A stretch of DNA of 64,000 nt. It comes from Endocalyx cinctus. Taxonomy: Eukaryota > Ascomycota > Sordariomycetes > Amphisphaeriales > Apiosporaceae. The notes beneath the pieces are model-generated. The model had not been told where the DNA came from and searched no databases. It worked only from the letters and a program-made list of their open reading frames with translations. A program made the position numbers and the translations under genes. The stretch is from NCBI GenBank assembly GCA_001600455.1, contig BCKC01000001.1, positions 4,800,441 through 4,864,440 of the forward strand, written 5' to 3'. Numbering within the stretch: the stretch's first letter is position 1; every line of letters starts with the position of its first letter. This document shows, piece by piece, positions 60,441 to 64,000 of the stretch.

Positions 60441-61148
60441 ATGAGAGCGAGGATCCCTAATATATACGACAACGAGGGGAACGAGATAGGAGTCCCTTCT
60501 CCCCCGAACATCCGAATGCCCGGTCCAGCCACGGGTGGAATGCTTTTCAATATCACGAACGCAGATAAAAAGGCCAGCATCAACTTTACGCTCTATTATC
60601 CGAATAGAATTCCTTTTGGATCTAATCTTGATGTCAATCTGAAGATCAATCGATTGTTGTGGTATGCTCTTATGGAAGTTCACTGCGAGGATGTGCCTCA
60701 ATTGATGCGCGAAGGATTTTACTGGTCGGTCGAAAATGTTATCCCCGAAGACGGTTATATTGACGAACATGACGGCTCGTCGGTATTCAGTCAAGCACGG
60801 TTTTTCTTTCTTGCGGACTTGCAACAGCCTCGACGTTGGACTGCGAGAATAAAAGTCTTCTCCGATTCGTTAGAAATATTACGTGAATTCGACTTAAATA
60901 ACTTGGATAAGGAGTTAATCGGAACGGCATGGGCACTTACTCAAGATGGTTCTAAACCGATTTATCGTTTCATACGTTGGAGACCAGAATTTAATTTCAA
61001 TGCCATATACAATAATATGCCATTGGAAGGATGGTGGCCGTGGCCGGAGAAGGAGGAGGAACCCTTGATCGGAAAGAAACTTAAGAGAGAGATGGTTGAT
61101 GACCAGAACGGAGAGTGCCCGAGCGATCGGGCGCCGATTCAGCAGTGA
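60441..61148 (+). CDS. Orphan protein, 235 residues, between two direct repeats
   Basis: Single exon from an ATG in good context (AAAATGAG). The N-terminal 40 residues are Pro/Gly-rich. The middle (residues of about 40-200) looks folded, with many aromatic residues: NFTLYYPNRIPFGSNLDVNL, ALMEVHCEDVPQLMREGFYW, RFFFLADLQQPRRWTARIKV. Near the end is a Trp cluster (PLEGWWPWPEKEEEP) and then a charged tail. No signal peptide, membrane helix or catalytic motif is visible, and I do not recognise the family. Composition is closer to genes than to the AT-rich flanks, and the frame is clean, so it appears to be a functional gene. It lies between two LTR-like direct repeats 1.56 kb apart. This may be chance, or the gene may have been carried within a non-autonomous element. 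Confidence 0.62.
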   Translation: MRARIPNIYDNEGNEIGVPSPPNIRMPGPATGGMLFNITNADKKASINFTLYYPNRIPFGSNLDVNLKINRLLWYALMEVHCEDVPQLMREGFYWSVENVIPEDGYIDEHDGSSVFSQARFFFLADLQQPRRWTARIKVFSDSLEILREFDLNNLDKELIGTAWALTQDGSKPIYRFIRWRPEFNFNAIYNNMPLEGWWPWPEKEEEPLIGKKLKREMVDDQNGECPSDRAPIQQ

Positions 61149-61313
61149 CGCCCGCGCCGCGGTTGGTCATTTTCTCCATCCTTAATTATGATTTAGATCT
61201 CATGCTCTCATGGGAGTCCCATGTGAATGGAGTAAATCCCATGTATGGAAAACAGAAAAAAAAAATCATAAAATCATCATCATTTTTTTTTTTTTTTTAT
61301 AAATAACTATATA

Positions 61314-61577
61314 TATGACACAGAAGTAGGACTGAATAGGACCTTTTTTAGGAGGGGTAATAATAAGGGGTGGAAGGAATCTCACCGACTCGGTCTGAGA
61401 GATTGATCAATCCTGTATATATGTATTACAAGCTCTGAAAGCATTGTAAATACAGTGCTAAGGTCCCGTACGAATCATAGAAATAGATAGTTCGTTAAGC
61501 CCTAATTCAATGAAATATTTATATAGTACACTTTATATGATTACCAAGCTTCCACACCCAGTCCATAAGCTCCAAGA
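61314..61577 (+). repeat. Right copy of about 265-bp direct repeat (LTR-like, family 3)
   Basis: Shares ordered blocks with 59491-59755: CGGTCTGAG, CAATCCTGTA, ATCATAGAA-TAGATAG, TTAAGCCCTAATTCAATGA and ATAGTACACTT. Many substitutions of both transition and transversion type show that it is old. Termini (TATGAC..., ...CAAGA) are degenerate. Confidence 0.6.
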
Positions 61578-61597
61578 CTTTAATAATGTATATAGTT

Positions 61598-61652
61598 CGT
61601 GGGAAATTCATGGGAAATTCATGGGAAATTCATGGGAAATTCATGGGAAATT
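61598..61652. repeat. 11-bp minisatellite, five units
   Basis: Five perfect or near-perfect units of CATGGGAAATT in tandem; the first unit reads CGTGGGAAATT. Confidence 0.9.
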
Positions 61653-63868
61653 CTTTTCGTGTGGGATTCTATTGTAAAGCCCTAGTAATTAATAGTGCGA
61701 ATATTCGTTATGCAACCGAAACCTGATGAGTCTGTGCCCAGTAATATCGACGGCCTCTATTCATGTAATTATTTTACAATTCAATAATTGGAAAGGTTGG
61801 CTATGATAGATTTAAAGCCGATTAATCTAACTCATGCAATAGATTACTGATAATAGATCTAACAATGCCCATTAAGCAAAAGGTGTTGATCTACTGGTAA
61901 AATATACATTTCTATTTGTCTCCTATGGTAATATCGTCCTTGATTTCTACAGCCTAAATAGTGCGAGGCTTTTGAGGACGAATTTCAATGAAAGGATCGC
62001 TCCGTATCGTTTTTATGAGGCCTTCCATAGCTGATAACCTATCGCCTCCGTCTCTCTCCACTTGGTACAAGCTCACTTGAAGTTTAGTCTCGAACGAGTT
62101 ATCCTGTTAGCCCTATACTAAGTCTTCCTAACTCTTTCTTAACTCAAAGTAAAACCAGTATTTAACTAAAACGTTAAGTATGTAACAGGCAAACTTACAC
62201 TGTCTAATACAACATGAGTTAACTAGTTTAGATACCTTCTGATTAGGTCAGTTAGCGAAGTAAACAATAATTAGAATCTACCATGTCCTCAACTTCATCG
62301 AACATATGAGATGGAATGGATTGTTCATCCTCCAAAGTTTAGTCTGGTTTGTGACTATTATGAAAAATTACGAAAGCCAACTCAGAGGTAGACCCTCCAC
62401 CCCCAACTTGGTCAACTGAGTGATATCCAGCTTGATTGACCAATTCTATGATAGGAAATATTTACTAGTTGATGATCACGGAGAAGACAAGTGGTAGTCG
62501 TTCTCTGGAGCATGAGATCGGTGAATGGGATCTCGGAAGGTAAGTAGTAAGTATTTAATTAAGTTGTATAGTACGGGAATATACTTGAATTTTCAGCAAT
62601 GAGATTGTAACAGGACCGACATCCGCCATGATCCTATCTATAACAGGTTGTAGATCTTGCTTGGAGGTTACATTGTATTAAAGCGGGACCCGATTGGGGT
62701 TGCTCACGAGCTGCCCTTTACAGAATATCCACGCGGCGCGCTAATTAGAACATAGATCCACTTTGCTGCGTTGGAAAAAAAAAAGACAAAAACTCTCGAC
62801 CTACGTAAAAGCTGATAATTAGCGAGATGCCCACCGGTAGTTACGTGGCAAATAGGACTGCCTCGCTTTGATAGAATAGGAAGTTAAGGCACTGGCCGCT
62901 CCCACTTCGGGTTGTGACCATCACTTTTCCGTGGATATGGAGAAGAAAAGAAAATGCTGTTTAAGTTGAATAATACCGAGTAGTTACGATCATATGGTAA
63001 GCGGAGCTTTGCAAGTGTCCAGAAAGAGTAAGGAGAGATAAAGATCAGCTCATGTCAACAGTTAAAAGCTCGGTCCCGAAACCAATGTCAGAAATATGCC
63101 TCCTGATTGTTTTGAAAATAATTATTTTGGATAAATTTTGAATAATAGAAGTAGTAACAAAGCTAGACGATACTGACAGATCTTGCCGCGATGCCTAACT
63201 CGGAATATTAAGCTATGATATTAAGCCTATCCTTACTCCCGCCCCCGTCTTCTACTACCGGTATCTGGGGCTTTGTAACAGTGAAAAAGGTGGATTTGTA
63301 AATATTCTATGCCTTATTTGGTTGGCCATATGTATTTGAATATGTTTTGAATTTGCAAAGCCCAACAGTAGTCTCACTTTGAGTAATCGCAACATAATGC
63401 AGGGATGATTACAACATCGGAGAGTGACCTATGATAATTGAGTACAGTACAGTATAATAAGCCAGGGAGATAAGGTGTTTTTGACTTCTAAGGTTACCAT
63501 CCAAAAATGAACAAAATCGGCATATTCCTCAATATCATTCACGTATATTTCACAAGGTCGTATGCCAATTTGTTTTTTATCTCATATTATTATCATGCAT
63601 TTCAGATGACGCGGCTTGTCGAAGGTCAATCACACTTGCTTTTTTTTCCACCACTCTTTGCTATATGTATGAACTTCCCTGATTGAGCTGGAAAAAAAAT
63701 TGCATCTCCGAGACGCCGATTGCCGTTGCGAGTGCCTACCCCCATGCATCCCTTTTTCGGTGAGATTGCGGCTTATGAAGGTTTTATGCATACCACCACG
63801 CCTGAACTCAAACTTTGTTTTGACACCATGGACTCTAGACGAATGATCTATTTGATACGTTTTTCAAC

Positions 63869-64000
63869 ATGATGTCTAGTGCACCACGAACCGTAACAGA
63901 AGATTCTTCCACACTTCGCTTACCACGTATTCTTTGCCTTCATGGTGGAGGATGTAATGCACGGATCTTCCGTGCTCAGGCCCGAGGTCTTATAGCACAA
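63869..64000 (+). CDS. FSH1-type serine hydrolase, N-terminus only
   Basis: Reading from the ATG at 63869 (a second Met follows at once), 44 codons remain open to the window edge. The sequence LRLPRILCLHGGG then NARIFRAQARGL is the hallmark start of the FSH1 alpha/beta-hydrolase family, in which the LHGGG forms the first strand and oxyanion loop; the catalytic Ser/Asp/His would lie beyond the window. Family members include LovG- and CtnB-like enzymes that release polyketides from synthases, as well as general esterases. The gene cannot be completed here and could still be a pseudogene further on. Confidence 0.72.
   Translation, partial: MMSSAPRTVTEDSSTLRLPRILCLHGGGCNARIFRAQARGLIAQ

Larger units (their letters stand above)
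61149..63868. other. AT-rich region with repeats, no gene seen
   Basis: It contains the right direct repeat (61314-61577), an 11-bp minisatellite (61598-61652) and nothing else that I can identify. A stretch near 62490-62580 has weak resemblance to the family 3 repeat (ACGGAGAAG, TGAATGGGA) but is too diverged to call. Confidence 0.55.

Overview
The window reads as nuclear DNA of a filamentous ascomycete (Pezizomycotina, most likely a Sordariomycete). The evidence is short GT-AG introns (about 55-170 nt) with CTAAC/CTGAC-like branch sites, long T/A homopolymers between genes, and a set of typical fungal housekeeping proteins. No tRNA, rRNA or CRISPR array was recognised. Exon joins were made by eye from splice sites, reading frame and remembered family sequences, so they are models and not transcripts.

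The left and middle part (1-50.96 kb) is ordinary gene space. In order: the C-terminal part of a RecQ/Sgs1-type helicase (+, cut by the left edge), converging on a Kar9-like cortical/spindle-positioning protein (-); an uncharacterised Ser-rich fungal protein (+); the 26S proteasome ATPase Rpt4 (+, 4 exons); glutamine:fructose-6-phosphate amidotransferase Gfa1 (+, 5 exons); the 20S proteasome subunit beta7/Pre4 (-, 3 exons), divergent from an HCNGP/SAP30BP-like protein (+, 3 exons); a 73-residue three-exon microprotein (-); a 465-residue protein with a mitochondrial-looking N-terminus (+); molybdenum cofactor sulfurase HxB (-), divergent from the replication-licensing ATPase Cdc6/Cdc18 (+, 3 exons); the pH-signalling arrestin PalF/Rim8 (+, 2 exons); and a RING-like protein (+). 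Two gaps of 4.5-6.4 kb, at 15.1-21.5 and 27.7-32.2 kb, hold no gene that I can support.

The right part (50.96-63.87 kb) is different. It is AT-rich, gene-poor and littered with degenerate repeats. I can recognise a solo LTR with perfect TSDs just upstream of an orphan membrane-protein ORF, a second LTR copy of that family split by a nested solo LTR that has its own TSDs, a diverged relative of the nested element, and a pair of about 265-bp direct repeats bracketing an orphan 235-residue ORF. The three genes here are all lineage-specific in appearance: a small secreted cysteine-containing protein, a two-helix membrane protein and the 235-residue protein. The window ends in the first 44 codons of an FSH1-type serine hydrolase, a family often found in secondary-metabolite clusters.

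I found no clearly new multi-gene system. The best leads are the right-hand accessory compartment (secreted protein, LTR-bracketed orphan, nested LTRs), five PSAP motifs in the PalF tail that suggest multivalent ESCRT-I recruitment, the GC-AG intron in hxB, and the conserved-looking microprotein that simple ORF scans miss.
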